This document shows positions 1 through 10,668 of a DNA stretch of 64,000 nt, in pieces. Source of the stretch: Fasciola hepatica (taxonomy: Eukaryota; Platyhelminthes; Trematoda; Plagiorchiida; Fasciolidae); NCBI GenBank assembly GCA_948099385.1, contig CANUEZ040000107.1:2232001-2296000 (forward strand), in the 5' to 3' direction. How positions within the stretch are numbered: position 1 is the stretch's first letter; the number at the start of each line of letters is the position of its first letter. The position numbers and the translations under genes were made by a program. The notes beneath the pieces were generated by a model that saw only the letters and a list, made by a program, of their open reading frames with translations, was not told the DNA's origin and did no database searches.

Positions 1-1254
1 GTTACGCGTGTGCCAATGTTGCCAAGTTGATCGTATCACACTCTATTTGGGACAGTCACTCTCAGCCTTTGATTTTCCATCATCTTTTATGTGTAAGTAT
101 ATGCGAAAATGAAAAAAATCGTATGATTGTGTGGTGCAACTTTGCAAGACGAATATACGCCATAGGTTACGCTAGGTCTGGTTGCAAAGAATGACTAGCA
201 TTTTTTAACTGAGAACCCGAGTTGTTCCTTCGATTTCACACTAAGATCTTGCCTCAAGACTGTTATTCAGCAAAAACCAACGATAGATCGGTGGGTTGTC
301 ATTTCGTACTCCGTCTTCGAAGCTATCATAAGTTGCGCCTAATAAACTCAGATTAAAAATTGGGTAAAATGAGAGGTATTCTTTGTAATTTTGGATTTTA
401 ATGAATTGCCATCTGCAAACTCGAAAGTGAACTATCAGCGAAAAAGGTCAAATGTTGCATTGTTTTTCAGCCAAGTCTATGATCTTGGATCATTTTAATC
501 TGACTACTGAGAAACCAACCACTAGTCAGCCGCCATACTTACCCCGTTGATCAGCAAGTAGCTCCTCCTGTTGGCCATCGGGGACTAATGCTTCTCATCC
601 TTGTTGAATGAATGTCACCTTAGCATAAAGGTCCCCACCTCTTAACACTTATGGGGGTTTTTTGTTCAAAGTCACTCACATTTTCTGAGTTCGCCAGTTC
701 TATCTGTTCTGCATGGTTCTTCCATATCTGAACTGAGAAAATCACCCCAGCCAGTTGTTCATTTGTGATAAGATTTTCAACTTGGTTGAGGCAGAAAGAA
801 TAACTTGCCACATTTGCTTGTTTATTTTCCATTATTCTTCAAAACAGTGTTTCCTGCAAATCACAGGAAACCTACAGTTCTGAATAAATGCAATCCCTTC
901 ATTGGCAACAATATCCGTAGTTTTTAAAAGATCGTGGAGCACTACGGTAGATTGATCATCTCTGTCTACCTTTACTTTAGAGAAGATATTCAGTGTAATA
1001 TTGGAAATGGAAAATGAACATGGGCTACTTAATATGAGCTTAAAATGAGTTGAGCTTTCATACTTTGTGATGAATTATATTATGTAGACATCTAATCTCC
1101 TGCTTTTCACACTCGTAGCAGCCAAGCTCTGTAGGCTGTTCAGCGGAACGCCTCCGTTGTACTTAGGGCCTTACAGAAAAGCTGTCCATCATAGGAGTTG
1201 CTCGCTGCCCTGGGATCACTCTGCTAATATTCAGAGCCAGTGTCGGAGAGGTGC

Positions 1255-1410
1255 TACATCATGTGGAGTACAAGTCCAATAAACTTTCGAGAACCAACCC
1301 AGATAGCCTGATGGTTAACGTGTTTGACTCACGATCGTTCACTCCGGCCTCGAGTCCCAGTTGGGGCTCGACGAATGGGGTTCGCGCGAGCAAAACTTGT
1401 GCCGAGGATA
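1255..1410 (+). repeat. tRNA-derived SINE-like module
   Basis: The sequence has a box A-like block (TAGCCTGATGGTTAACGTG, near 1303) and a box B-like block (GCCTCGAGTCCC, near 1353). The spacing is that of a pol III internal promoter. It does not fold into a complete tRNA that I can see, so a SINE head is more likely than a functional tRNA gene. Confidence 0.35.
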
Positions 1411-1626
1411 AAATCATACGGTACCGTTATGCGAACTCCAAACTCAGCGGTCAACAGCTTATAAAATGTGTTTATGTCAGTTCAATCAAGTGTCTGAATA
1501 ACCAGGTTAATACATGTTTAACTGTCTGATTTATTCAGTTTTTGTACATCTAGCTATTTTATTCACTTGCTTTTTATTATGTAACAAAAGTACACTATTT
1601 CAGGAATAGAGTCACAGTCAACCAGG

Positions 1627-1745
1627 GCAATCAACCGGCAGCGGTGGCGACAGCGGAATTCGAACCTGGGCTAGAAGGGTCTTGAGCCCACCACAGCGAC
1701 CGTTTGATCACCCCCCTGTCGGAGAAACTTTTCGTCTAGCCCACA
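1627..1745 (-). repeat. tRNA-like module, minus strand
   Basis: Read on the minus strand, a box B-like GGTTCGAATTCC follows a box A-like region. The block resembles the GATTCGAAACC-containing segment near the 3' end of the R elements (about 32,245 and 61,235). This suggests a shared repeat family. It is a candidate SINE remnant, not a called tRNA gene. Confidence 0.3.
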
Positions 1746-1925
1746 GCTAATCCAAACTTATTTTTTAATTTTAATTTATGACAAAGGTAACAGGAGACGA
1801 GCCGGAAAGTTTTGTACAAGTCTATTCTCAAAGAAGAACGAACGTGTTTACTTTTTCAGCCCGACGGATCAGAAATCAATCGAGCCGAGCAAAACGAATC
1901 GGGAGACCTATAAAACATTACTCAC

Positions 1926-2132
1926 CTTAAGGCGATCGTAGTTAGCCTTCAACTCTTTGCCTTGATCCACAAGTTCCAAGGCCAGTTGGGGAATTTCCAT
2001 TCCGAATTTGGCGAGCAAATCAATCTCTCTGTACAGAACTAACAGATCCGGGTCTAATGCGATAGATAATCCATAAGTGGATGGATCCTGAACCAGGAGT
2101 GGATCGCGGAGACCAACTTTGGCAATATTGAG
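1926..2132 (-). CDS. Dynein heavy chain exon (DHC_N1, distal)
   Basis: This exon is 207 nt (69 codons), opening after a TAG acceptor at 2134-2133 and closing before GTGAGT at 1925. It starts LNIAKVGLRDPLLVQDP and includes LYREIDLLAKFGMEIPQLAL, which fits the dynein tail segment written in many family members as a conserved 'REA..L.KLG..IP' helix. Both borders are phase 0 and match the upstream exon at 3967-4145. It lacks an ATG-initiated ORF of useful size, so simple ORF calling misses it. Confidence 0.85.
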
Positions 2133-3966
2133 CTATGAGGCGAGAAGGAAAAGATCAGTCAGTCAGCAGCCATTGTGGTTCGATGGAGGTTATTGGGAAA
2201 ACTATCTGCTGGGATGCAGTAACTTCATACCTTTTCTGTAAAAATGAACAATATTTAAATAGCATGCGTTTTCGTTCACATTCGGTCAAAGATAATGTAT
2301 TGTCCACCGGTTTATTGTGACTTTTGACCAATTTGGGCCCCTCAGTTGTCACTAGATGGTCAACATTCTTAGTGAGTCTCAGACGGGCTTGTAAAGTTAA
2401 AAACCCGGACTCTATACTGTGAATAAGCATACCGGCAGCTGGGATTCTAAAAAGAAATTTATCGTGGGGCAATCGACAGGTTACTTATTTTAATCGTTTG
2501 CGCAGATCCTTTTTGTTTACCTTTGTTTGATCTTTTACAATTCATGAGGTTTTCTCCGCTATTGGTCTTATCGACCAAAATTCAATCGGTTGATTATGTG
2601 ACAATACGAAAATGACCCTACGGACTTCTTGAAAAAACTGTGCAAAACAAGCACTTCCCGTAAAAACCACTCATATCCTAAATTTCTTGTTCATTGAAAC
2701 CAATCTCCTACCCAGTATATAGACCCCTTGTTGAGAGTAACCAGAATAGTTATCCGTCTATTGTACTCTCACACAATATAAGAAAGTGCTACCAAGTTGG
2801 ATCACACTTTTTGAAGGCATCCTCGCGTTACCCCTAAATGTGTGTGAGTGGTACTGAGGCAAGCGTTCGCGGGAATACCCCACTGAATTCACCATACTCC
2901 GGGTCTGTAAGAGTTACCGGTTGGGTGTCAATCTCTCATCATCAGGACTCCTAATAACTATTTACTTCTCCTAAGGTCACTTTTGACCACGCTCTTAATA
3001 CCGTCCATCGGTTTGAACTCCAGGTATGAAACATCCTTCTAACTTTCAATAATGCCGATTTTTTTTAAAACGGGATACTTATCTTCTCCACTAAGCTTAC
3101 GGCAAATCACACTCGCAGATAGCACCAGTTCTATCTAATAAATTAACGTGAAGCTAATTTTTTCGGCACTGAAACATTTTCCCATGTGACCGTTTTCAAC
3201 GTGTTTGCTTTTTCCGTTATATGTAATCATCTCGGCATTCAGAATAAGGTGAATTCAACTGTGTCTAAATCATGCTGCAGCCAAATTAGGCGGAATAAAG
3301 CCAGAATTAATTGAATACTTTTGCCCACCATATGATGTTATTGATTGATAAGGGGAGAATAAGTGGACGGAAAACACCACGAGATGAACGTTTTACCAAA
3401 CACTTCGGTCCGATCAAAAGCGCGAACTAGTAGGTTCTCACCGTACAGTTAGAGTAGGGGAGTAGGTTGATTAACACATGTTACGAGCGAATGTACAGTC
3501 ACTTCCCATTCAACGGATAAAAAACAACTCCGTTACACCAAGTTACATCTTAAATGGCACGACGAGCTGGTTCTCCAAGAAATATGCCCAACCGATAGGT
3601 GGTGAGAGCTCGTGCTGATAGTTCCTAACAATGCTTCTATCCCTCTCATCTTTAAAGGATGAGACAGATCTCGTGGAAAGGCATAACTTCAGACTGGAAA
3701 GAATAGTTATCGGAACACAGTTGGATACATTTAATATTATTTCACGCATTTGATACTAATACTGCTAACCAATCAAACAAAGGGGGTGATTCAAAAATGG
3801 AACTGAAATGCGTTTCTCCGTCTTCTCCATTCGATCCACACTTACAACGCTGTCCAAATAACGGGAGGTAGTGAATGATGGCAAGCACACAGTAGAAGTG
3901 ACAATGCAAAAAGTTCGCGAACGTTCCACGGTTTATCCAACACTCGAAGGGATCCGTTCGACTTAC
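2133..3966 (-). other. Intron, dynein gene
   Basis: This 1.83-kb AT-rich intron has a GTAAGT donor (3966-3961) and a TAG acceptor (2134-2133). I see no coding or repeat feature in it. Confidence 0.6.
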
Positions 3967-4145
3967 TCGTTTAATCCAATTTTGATAGTGTACCATTTCG
4001 AAAGTGACCAGAGTCTCCGCCAGACGGTTGTACTGTTTGGTAATCTCTCGTGCTTCTTTTGTGTGCATTAACTTGGTCTGCTCCTGGAAGCATAACATTG
4101 GAGCTTCAATTCGACGAAACAGTTGACGAGCCCAGGAAATGCGAC
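3967..4145 (-). CDS. Dynein heavy chain exon (GRISWARQLFRRI block)
   Basis: The exon is 179 nt. It enters in phase 1: its first two bases complete the glycine begun in the exon at 6803-7031, giving PPVAG followed by RISWARQLFRRIEAP. It leaves in phase 0 after NWIKR at a perfect GTAAGT donor. The block matches the 'PP+AG.I.W.R.L..RI..P' signature that is diagnostic of the DHC_N1 domain. The longer open frame that runs on to 3742 is intron read-through and is not coding. Confidence 0.88.
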
Positions 4146-4884
4146 CTATTAGTTCAATTAGAGGTAAACAGAATGAAGACATTTCCAAAATTTATTACAA
4201 ATAATCGAGGGATTTATTATTTCAATTTAACGGTAACGGAAAGTCCTATGCTATCAAAAATATGAATAAGAATAGTGAAAAATTATCGTTTTTAATTGTT
4301 TCAGAAAGGTGTCAAGTTGGTAAAATAAAGTTTTTTCACTAAAAGGATGCTATAGATAATTATTATCATTTTGATGAACGCAGAAACAATAAGGAGGACC
4401 CTACCAAGTCTCGAGCGAAAATGAAATGGGAATCTATGGGTTTCTGTCGAACTGGTGAGATTTAATTGGTTTGGGAATAATTACACATTTTCTAAAAGTT
4501 AGGTTCGGTAGATCCCGATAAATGTGGATTAGGAGAAGACTTCGTGTATGTCTTCTTATAATCATAACCAAATCAGCAATTGAAATGAGCTACATTACCC
4601 GTATAGTTCGGGCTTCAGTAATTCGGTTGTTGTACGAGTCGATTGTGTGATTTTTTTCCGCGACCAATACGGGCAAATGTTCCTGATCTGATCCTGTTTG
4701 GTAAAATCTTTCGGCCCGTCTAATGCTTACAATAGTTTGTTTTTCCACATCATTCTGTAACGTTTGAAACCAGATGTCCGTCTCCGAAGCAAGCAATTAA
4801 TCTAGTCAGGCTGAAGTGGTTGGAACACTTTATGGATGTTGACAGATAAACTCCGTTTGTGTACCTTGTTCTCTGAATCAGATA

Positions 4885-5105
4885 CCGGTTAGAAGGTGGG
4901 TTAAGGTGGTCCACAACGGCAAAAAGTTGTGAAAACCTTAGCCAGTGAGTTTGACTGAGTAGGACCTGTTAGAATACCCGGTAAAGATGAACAAAAAGTG
5001 CATCCCGGCTGACTGGGAGCACCAGGTGGAAGGAATAGGTATCGTGGTCCGGGGCGTAGTTGCATTCAAAAACTATCCATCTAAGGGATTCTATTTTCTG
5101 TCTCG
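4885..5105 (+). mobile_element. RTE-type non-LTR retrotransposon, 3'-end remnant
   Basis: The stretch from AAGGTGGGTTAAGGTGGTCC through ATGAAAACCTT-like and GAGTAGGAC blocks to CGTAGTTGCATTC aligns by eye with 19,445-19,620. That part of the better-preserved RTE copy encodes the extreme C-terminus of its reverse transcriptase. No reading frame survives. It is a short 5'-truncated insertion within a dynein intron. Confidence 0.6.
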
Positions 5106-5454
5106 CTGATGCAGACTGTGTTTCAATTTATTTCAATTCCTATCCATCGATGTTGCGAAGTAACAAACACAACCGAAAACAGCAAAGAAACGTGGAGTTA
5201 ACGGCCGAAAGGATTGAGCAATCGAATGTTTGAGCAGTCTGCTAAAAAGCCTGCAGTTATAATGTACTCAAGCTTACATTTAGTTAGCTAATCTATGTTC
5301 GCATATTTATGCAAAACAAATTAGACGTGTAAAGTACCTAGGGCAAGATCTTGAAAAGTTCCTCTCTCCACCTGACATATCCGTCCTCCATCTTCCTAAC
5401 AGTTTTCAACCCCTAAGGGATAATCTGTTAGCAAACAAACCACGGTCATTGCTA

Positions 5455-5476
5455 CTACTACTACTATTATTATTAC
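5455..5476. repeat. Trinucleotide microsatellite (ACT/ATT)n
   Basis: Consecutive ACT and then ATT triplets form a short imperfect microsatellite inside the intron. Confidence 0.7.
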
Positions 5477-6169
5477 ATAATCGGTTGGGTCAAACGTCCA
5501 TTACGAAACCCTTTGGACATTGAGAACCCAAATTCGAATCATTCTGGGACCAGCTACTTCCTTATTCGACAGTCTTTCAACGACAACAGTCCAGATGTCA
5601 TTGAAATAGAGCCGAACAGCAGAGAATCCGTAATTGAGAGCCAAAAAGAGACTCGGAACACATCATTCCTTCCCCCGAACTGTTGATACTCGTGATTGGG
5701 GTCGTGCCTAACACATCTTGTTTCTCGGCTTGCGTCTTCACTCTGGTGTGTGAGTCGAGTCGGTGTGACTGACAGTCCGGTATTTGTTTATCAAGTACTA
5801 ACAGCGAGTTTACCTCGTGCCCATTTCAGGCCGGCTACAACCTCGCCCAGACTCCACATCCCAGTCTGCTGATTACACAAATTGTTTTAATTTGCATCGC
5901 CTCTTCTGATATTTTTAGACTGGAATAAATCAATTATTCCTACATCGAAGATAGTTCAGGAAGGAATGGCATAAGTTTGCATCTGGTTACAATCATTGAG
6001 AAGAACCAACACGAGAAGTGTTGTCGTTTTCCTTTATTGTGGAAGAAATAGGAAATCTTATTTCCATTAACTCCGGTTCCTGACTAGTTCTATAAAATCA
6101 AAACTATACCCGTTATTGAGAATTCATGAAAATGCAGAAAAATTGTTTCAGTCGTTTTCACAATCCGCT

Positions 6170-6237
6170 GGGCCGGACCCGATGTGTCGAACCACGGGTG
6201 CCACACATTAACCATCAGACTGACCGGGCTAGATCTC
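6170..6237 (-). repeat. tRNA-like module, minus strand
   Basis: On the minus strand a box A-like TAGCCCGGTCAGTCTGATGG is followed by GTGGTTCGACAC. The block around CTGATGGTTAA is shared with the module near 1303, so the two probably belong to one SINE family. Confidence 0.3.
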
Positions 6238-6802
6238 ATTGGTTTTCTTTACGTCAATACCTTGATTTCGTGACCATTCATCCATGAATTTGGGTACGGA
6301 TAGCTCGCAAATGTAATAATTCACGTTTGGAAATGCGTCCGCATTGCCTGATTTGCCCTATTTCTCCCGAACTCTCGTCGTCCTCTTCAACTATTGGCGT
6401 GTTTGCGTTCGATTTAGGCGGACTGAAGTCGTGAATTTCGTTGTTTTACTCTCAAATGAGGTAAAACAAATCACTGACTCACAAATGATACACCCACTCT
6501 AGTACCTTAGTTATCCTAAGTGGCGTTCAATCAATCGATAGGAAACATCTTGCTGAGCTGGGCTCCTGTATGACGAGATTTACATGTGCGCATTGTTTCC
6601 TGATTTATTAACTCCGGGTAGACAAGAAAGTGTTAAAATCAAATGGCAACCGTACCACTTTCTAGTTGATAAACTGTTTGTTCGACCTTCATTCACTACC
6701 TCGGTGGTACTGATCAGATGAACAATTAAAAGCAATAAAACTTTGCGACCAATAATAAAAAATCAAGTTACCAATAAAACAGACAATTCACTTATTCCCT
6801 AC

Positions 6803-7031
6803 CTGCCACCGGAGGCATATCCCAAGGAATGGGCGGATCATCTTTGTGCCTCTTATATTCTTTTGTAACTTCGGTTATTTCTTTGCCAAACTGTAACAAT
6901 GCTCGAAAGTAACTTGGCTCGATAGCTGACTGGACCAGTTTTAACTGATCAAATTGTTGAATCACTTGAAGTGCTATTCGAGCACTGGGAATGAGATCTA
7001 ACTTGCGGGAGAACAAGCTCTCAAGACCCGT
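6803..7031 (-). CDS. Dynein heavy chain exon (ends PPVAG)
   Basis: This is 229 nt, starting after a TTTCTTTCAG acceptor in phase 0 and ending in phase 1. It begins TGLESLFSRKLDLIPSARIA and ends DPPIPWDMPPVAG. The family has here a helix with A..LL..F, then 'DPP..+..PPVAG', and the match is clear. It joins in frame to the exons on both sides, which together make an uninterrupted DHC_N1 segment. Confidence 0.88.
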
Positions 7032-8323
7032 CTGAAAGAAAAGGATCCACAGATTTACAAGTGTTACACTAATAGTCATGCCAAAGTGCACGGACAGATG
7101 TTGTTTTGCCAATTAGAAACTGCGTAAAATAACGGTAGACGGTTCTTAAAATCGTCAGGAACCCAATACAGTTGACAAGTTATGTATGACTTGTAATTAG
7201 TAAGCTCGACTAAAGCACATATAATGCAATACGCCTTAGACTGCTTGGTAATCGAGGTGTCCAGCTTTGATGTATGATTTGCCCTTATCAAAGCGTCTTT
7301 GCAAAACCGACTGGATCCTGTAAATGCGTTGACTCCTCGTGGTAATCAGTTAAAAGTGATCGATTATATCAAATAACCCCGGAGGATGTATTAAAGCTGG
7401 AGGCAAAGTCTGAGAAGAGAACCCATTACAAATAGGGATAACGACGGAGGAGTTCACCAGCCTCAGCTACTTGTGGTGTGGGGACAATGTCGAATTCTCC
7501 TTCAAATGACAGGGATGAAACGCTATGGTGCACAGTTTTGCCCCACGATTACAAAAACGGACTGCTTCAGGCTGAGGATGCTCGGATAATTTCAGTTTTA
7601 TCAGATCCGGATAAAAGAAACAACGAAACAGTCGGGACATAAAATGACACAAAGGAATGGGGAAATTACCAAAAGTGTCAGAGTCAGTTGGTGAATCCCG
7701 GCTTCGCGATTGGGGCCCAAGGTGATGGATCGTTGTTGATTCGGAAACATCGACTTAGGTTCGAAGCGGGTAAAACGAACAGAGTGTGCTTTGTTTGCGT
7801 AAATTCTTAAATCGCATACTGAATCGTACGAATCTGGATAAACATAGAGTGACTACAAAAGGCATGCAACATATGGTATATCGTTGATAACTGAGTACAA
7901 CGAACAGTCTTCTCAAGCTAACTGTCAGTGATGAATAGTCCTGATTACCAACGTGGACGCTCCAATAAGTATCTAACTTAAATCAATCAATGTCCATGTT
8001 TACAACCTACCTCTTTAGGCTGACCTTAATTAGAACCGAAGTGAATTTTTGATAACACTTTGACTGGTCTCTTAGCTGTTTTTTTGTTTATTGAACAGAT
8101 GAGGTCAGACAGTGATGGTTGACTAAGTGCCCTGATGATGTCATTGAGTGCTGTCAAAAAGCTAGTAACTGATAGGCCAGTTTTGACAAAAAAGCAAATA
8201 ATGCAACTGAGATCAATACAATTTGATAGAGCAACCAAGTAGATCGCCTTCATGATTGAAGCAGATCATGGTCGCAGAGGCATAAGTATGAATAAATCAT
8301 TCGAAAAATCAACATTTGGTTAC
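7032..8323 (-). other. Intron, dynein gene (1.29 kb)
   Basis: Donor GTAACC (8323-8318) and a pyrimidine-rich acceptor ending at 7032. The ORFs inside on either strand are short and match nothing I know. Confidence 0.6.
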
Positions 8324-8878
8324 CTGAACAGCTTTCATACGTTCAAAAAACAGCTCAAACTCCTCATCCACTTCACTGTCACGTTGATCTAACACATTTA
8401 ATGGTTTGTTTTTCAACTGGTTCATAGCTGCCGTGTATTGTCCAATCAGTGAAGCCAAACCCTCGATGTTCGAACTTTGCAGCAATGCATAGTGCTTTGT
8501 TTGTTCCAGGACATCACGAATTGCTTGAAGTCGACGGCAGAATATGTTAAATTTGCCGAAGATGTGTATTTCCGAAAAATCAAACTTTTTCGACTCGGAA
8601 CTGTGGTCCAATTCTTCTTTGACACGGTGAAAATTTTCCTGGTAGGCTTCATTCAGACGACAACAGTCAATCACTTTCTTGATGGTCTCTTCAAACGGCT
8701 TAGTCCACATATCGCGCCGGCCCTGATCAAATATGTAAGCTTTACATGCGGCAATCATTTGGTTGGTGATTTTGATGAACAAAGATGTGATAGCCTCCGT
8801 TGTGTTATAGTAGGTTGACACATTGTAGATCAGTCGGACAGCATTGATCAGTTTCGGCAAACAGTCCACCATGTTCAC
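8324..8878 (-). CDS. Dynein heavy chain exon (largest in window)
   Basis: The exon is 555 nt (185 codons), phase 0 at both ends, between an ATAG acceptor and a CAG/GTAACC donor. It opens VNMVDCLPKLINAVRLIYNV, the family's 'LP.L+NA+R+I...S..YN' segment. It also contains FGKFNIFCRRLQAI and FDFSEIHIF, corresponding to the 'W+FD...+F.....F..RL..+' part of the tail. It is rich in predicted helix, as expected for the elongated dynein tail. Its start is set by splice signal and phase; the GTG at 8878 is not an initiator. Confidence 0.9.
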
Positions 8879-10554
8879 CTATGTGGAGAAGAAACATTTC
8901 AGGAGAGAAAATAGTGAGAATTAGATCTCGAGTGCGAGTCCACACACAGCACGTCTCGGCCATTTCGGATTCATACCAGGATTTAACCCCGCTTGATTAA
9001 AATTGCCAATTAGTTATAGCACTTGGACCATTAAGTTCCTGTCATAATTTTGACGTTACAAAAAAAGTCAATTTAACGGGAACGCCGTAAATATCATAAC
9101 CGTAAATACTTCGACTTAAGTGGAGTGACAATTCCTGAGGATTTTATTAGCGGCTTTGACATTTCCCCTGGATGTGGACATTGACTTCTAATGTCAAAAA
9201 ATGACAGAACCGAAAAGACCTCTAAATAGGAACCAAGAGTCAATGGTTCCAAATTTTCACAGATAATTAGAATTCTGATATTAGAAGTAGACCAGTTTAT
9301 AACCTGGTGTCAAAATTTAGGAACCTACGGACGAACTCCGCATCTCAATTGATAATTTTACTCTTCACGGATCGGGTGCGAAACAGGACAATATAGACCT
9401 TGAAATCTTTTATCGGTACGCGCGCTTAACTCCACGCCATAGCACGCTTCCGTGTAAGCGTGAAGAATGATCCATTCTAATTAGGCTTCTTTTTTTTGTT
9501 TTCGAAGCAGTCTCCAACTTTGGCTAAGGTAATTGGAGATTCAGTTGATGATTCTGATGAACAGACATATTTGGACTGTTGAGGTCTCGTCGTATCTTAC
9601 GCTGTTTGTGTTTTAATGGAAAGTTAATGCGAGTTGTGCCGTTTTTTTGTCAGTTTGTCATGTGTGGAGATTTTATTCACCGTATGAGCAGGAACACTAG
9701 TCGGAAATCAGAACAATCAAGGATAACGAAAATTAAGAACGAATTCAAAAATAAAGTATCAAGTAAATGAATAAATTTTATGAATACACTGACTGCAACA
9801 ACTAACTGCACCATCTAGTATGTACGGCTACTGAGTGGGTGGGTCTCATTGACCCTACCCAGGAAGTCTAACGGGGTTCTCCCAGTCAGATGCAGTACCG
9901 AAGATCAGGTTACATTATCTGACTACCAAAGTGTCAAAATTGTATTCGCGTGGCCGTAATCCATGACTGTTTATTGTCAGGTTTTAAAAGCGAAGTTCTC
10001 GATTTCCTTGAATCAAGTACACTGTATTCGTTTACTTAACCGTATACTTAAAAAGGGGTTTCTTCTCCTCAAGAGTAGAATCAATAAAGCATGAACCATT
10101 TAATTCAAACCGATTCGATAAATGTCATGAGAACACATTCACTGTTGTTTCCATGTACTCCACTGCAGCATACCTCCTAGGCAACAAAAAAAGTTTGTTT
10201 ATTTGGAACTATTAAAGGCGATCTTTTTGAAGTATTTATACGTGAGAGTTTTCGGACCACTGTTGGACGGTTCAAATATGAATCGCTTTCTATAAATGTG
10301 TATTGGGATAAATACACTCAAAATATGGTATGATAGAGTTAGCCTAAATGTAAATATCGTGATATCCATTTTCACTAAAAGTCCAACCAGTTTTTGGCAA
10401 ATCAAGAAGATGAAAGTGCACGAATCGAAATATGACCTTCAAACCAAGTAGATGGTTTGTACACCCTGAGGTGTGAATATTCAAACTTGTTTCAATCTTG
10501 TTTGTGAAAGAAAATAGAAATGACGCAGAGGATTTGAGCTCAACCAGTACTCAC
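8879..10554 (-). other. Intron, dynein gene (1.68 kb)
   Basis: The donor is GTGAGT at 10554. Near 9845 there is a short block related to repeats at 13,330 and 13,980 (see the entry at 13,310). Otherwise nothing was recognised. Confidence 0.6.
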
Positions 10555-10668
10555 CGGATCTCGACGGTACAGTGGTTCACAGAATTCCTCTAGTGTGTAC
10601 AAAAACCTCACATTGTCTTTTGCCTCGTTTGCGTATTTCGTAATTGTTGCGTCCACATGAATCCATTT
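10555..10668 (-). CDS. Dynein heavy chain exon ([10 protein letters not shown] block)
   Basis: The exon is 114 nt (38 codons), phase 0 to phase 0, with an AACAG acceptor and a perfect GTGAGT donor. It encodes [20 protein letters not shown] followed by [14 protein letters not shown]. The 'NEAKDNV+YL.TLE+F..PL' string is one of the most conserved stretches of the dynein heavy chain tail. It is followed directly in frame by the exon at 8324-8878, as in the family. It is too short to appear as an ORF, and splice sites define it. Confidence 0.92.

Larger units (their letters stand above)
1..1925. other. Intron or downstream flank of dynein gene
   Basis: This stretch lies downstream (on the minus strand) of the last dynein exon I can place. 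It should be intron, since the exon at 1926-2132 ends in a normal GTGAGT donor. I looked for the next dynein exon on the minus strand and did not find a convincing one. Two tRNA-like modules occur in it and are listed separately. Nothing else was recognised. Confidence 0.4.
4146..6802 (-). other. Intron, dynein gene (2.66 kb)
   Basis: Donor GTAGGG follows GTGGCAG at 6803, and the acceptor is AATAG at 4150-4146. It contains an RTE 3'-end remnant (4885-5105), a short trinucleotide run (5455-5476) and a tRNA-like module (6170-6237). The rest was not recognised. Confidence 0.6.

Noticed and set aside
541..832. Next dynein exon on the minus strand (frame 620-832 and the GTAAGT-like site near 540)
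   Set aside because: A possible donor exists, but the peptide does not match the segment expected after ANYDRLK.
1255..1410. Functional tRNA gene
   Set aside because: Box-like motifs are present, but no full cloverleaf with acceptor stem could be drawn.
3742..3966. Extension of the dynein exon as a 148-codon ORF to 3742
   Set aside because: A perfect GTAAGT donor at 3966 precedes it and the translation beyond does not resemble dynein.
5455..5476. CRISPR-like or regulatory repeat
   Set aside because: It is a simple trinucleotide run; no spaced direct repeats occur anywhere in the window.
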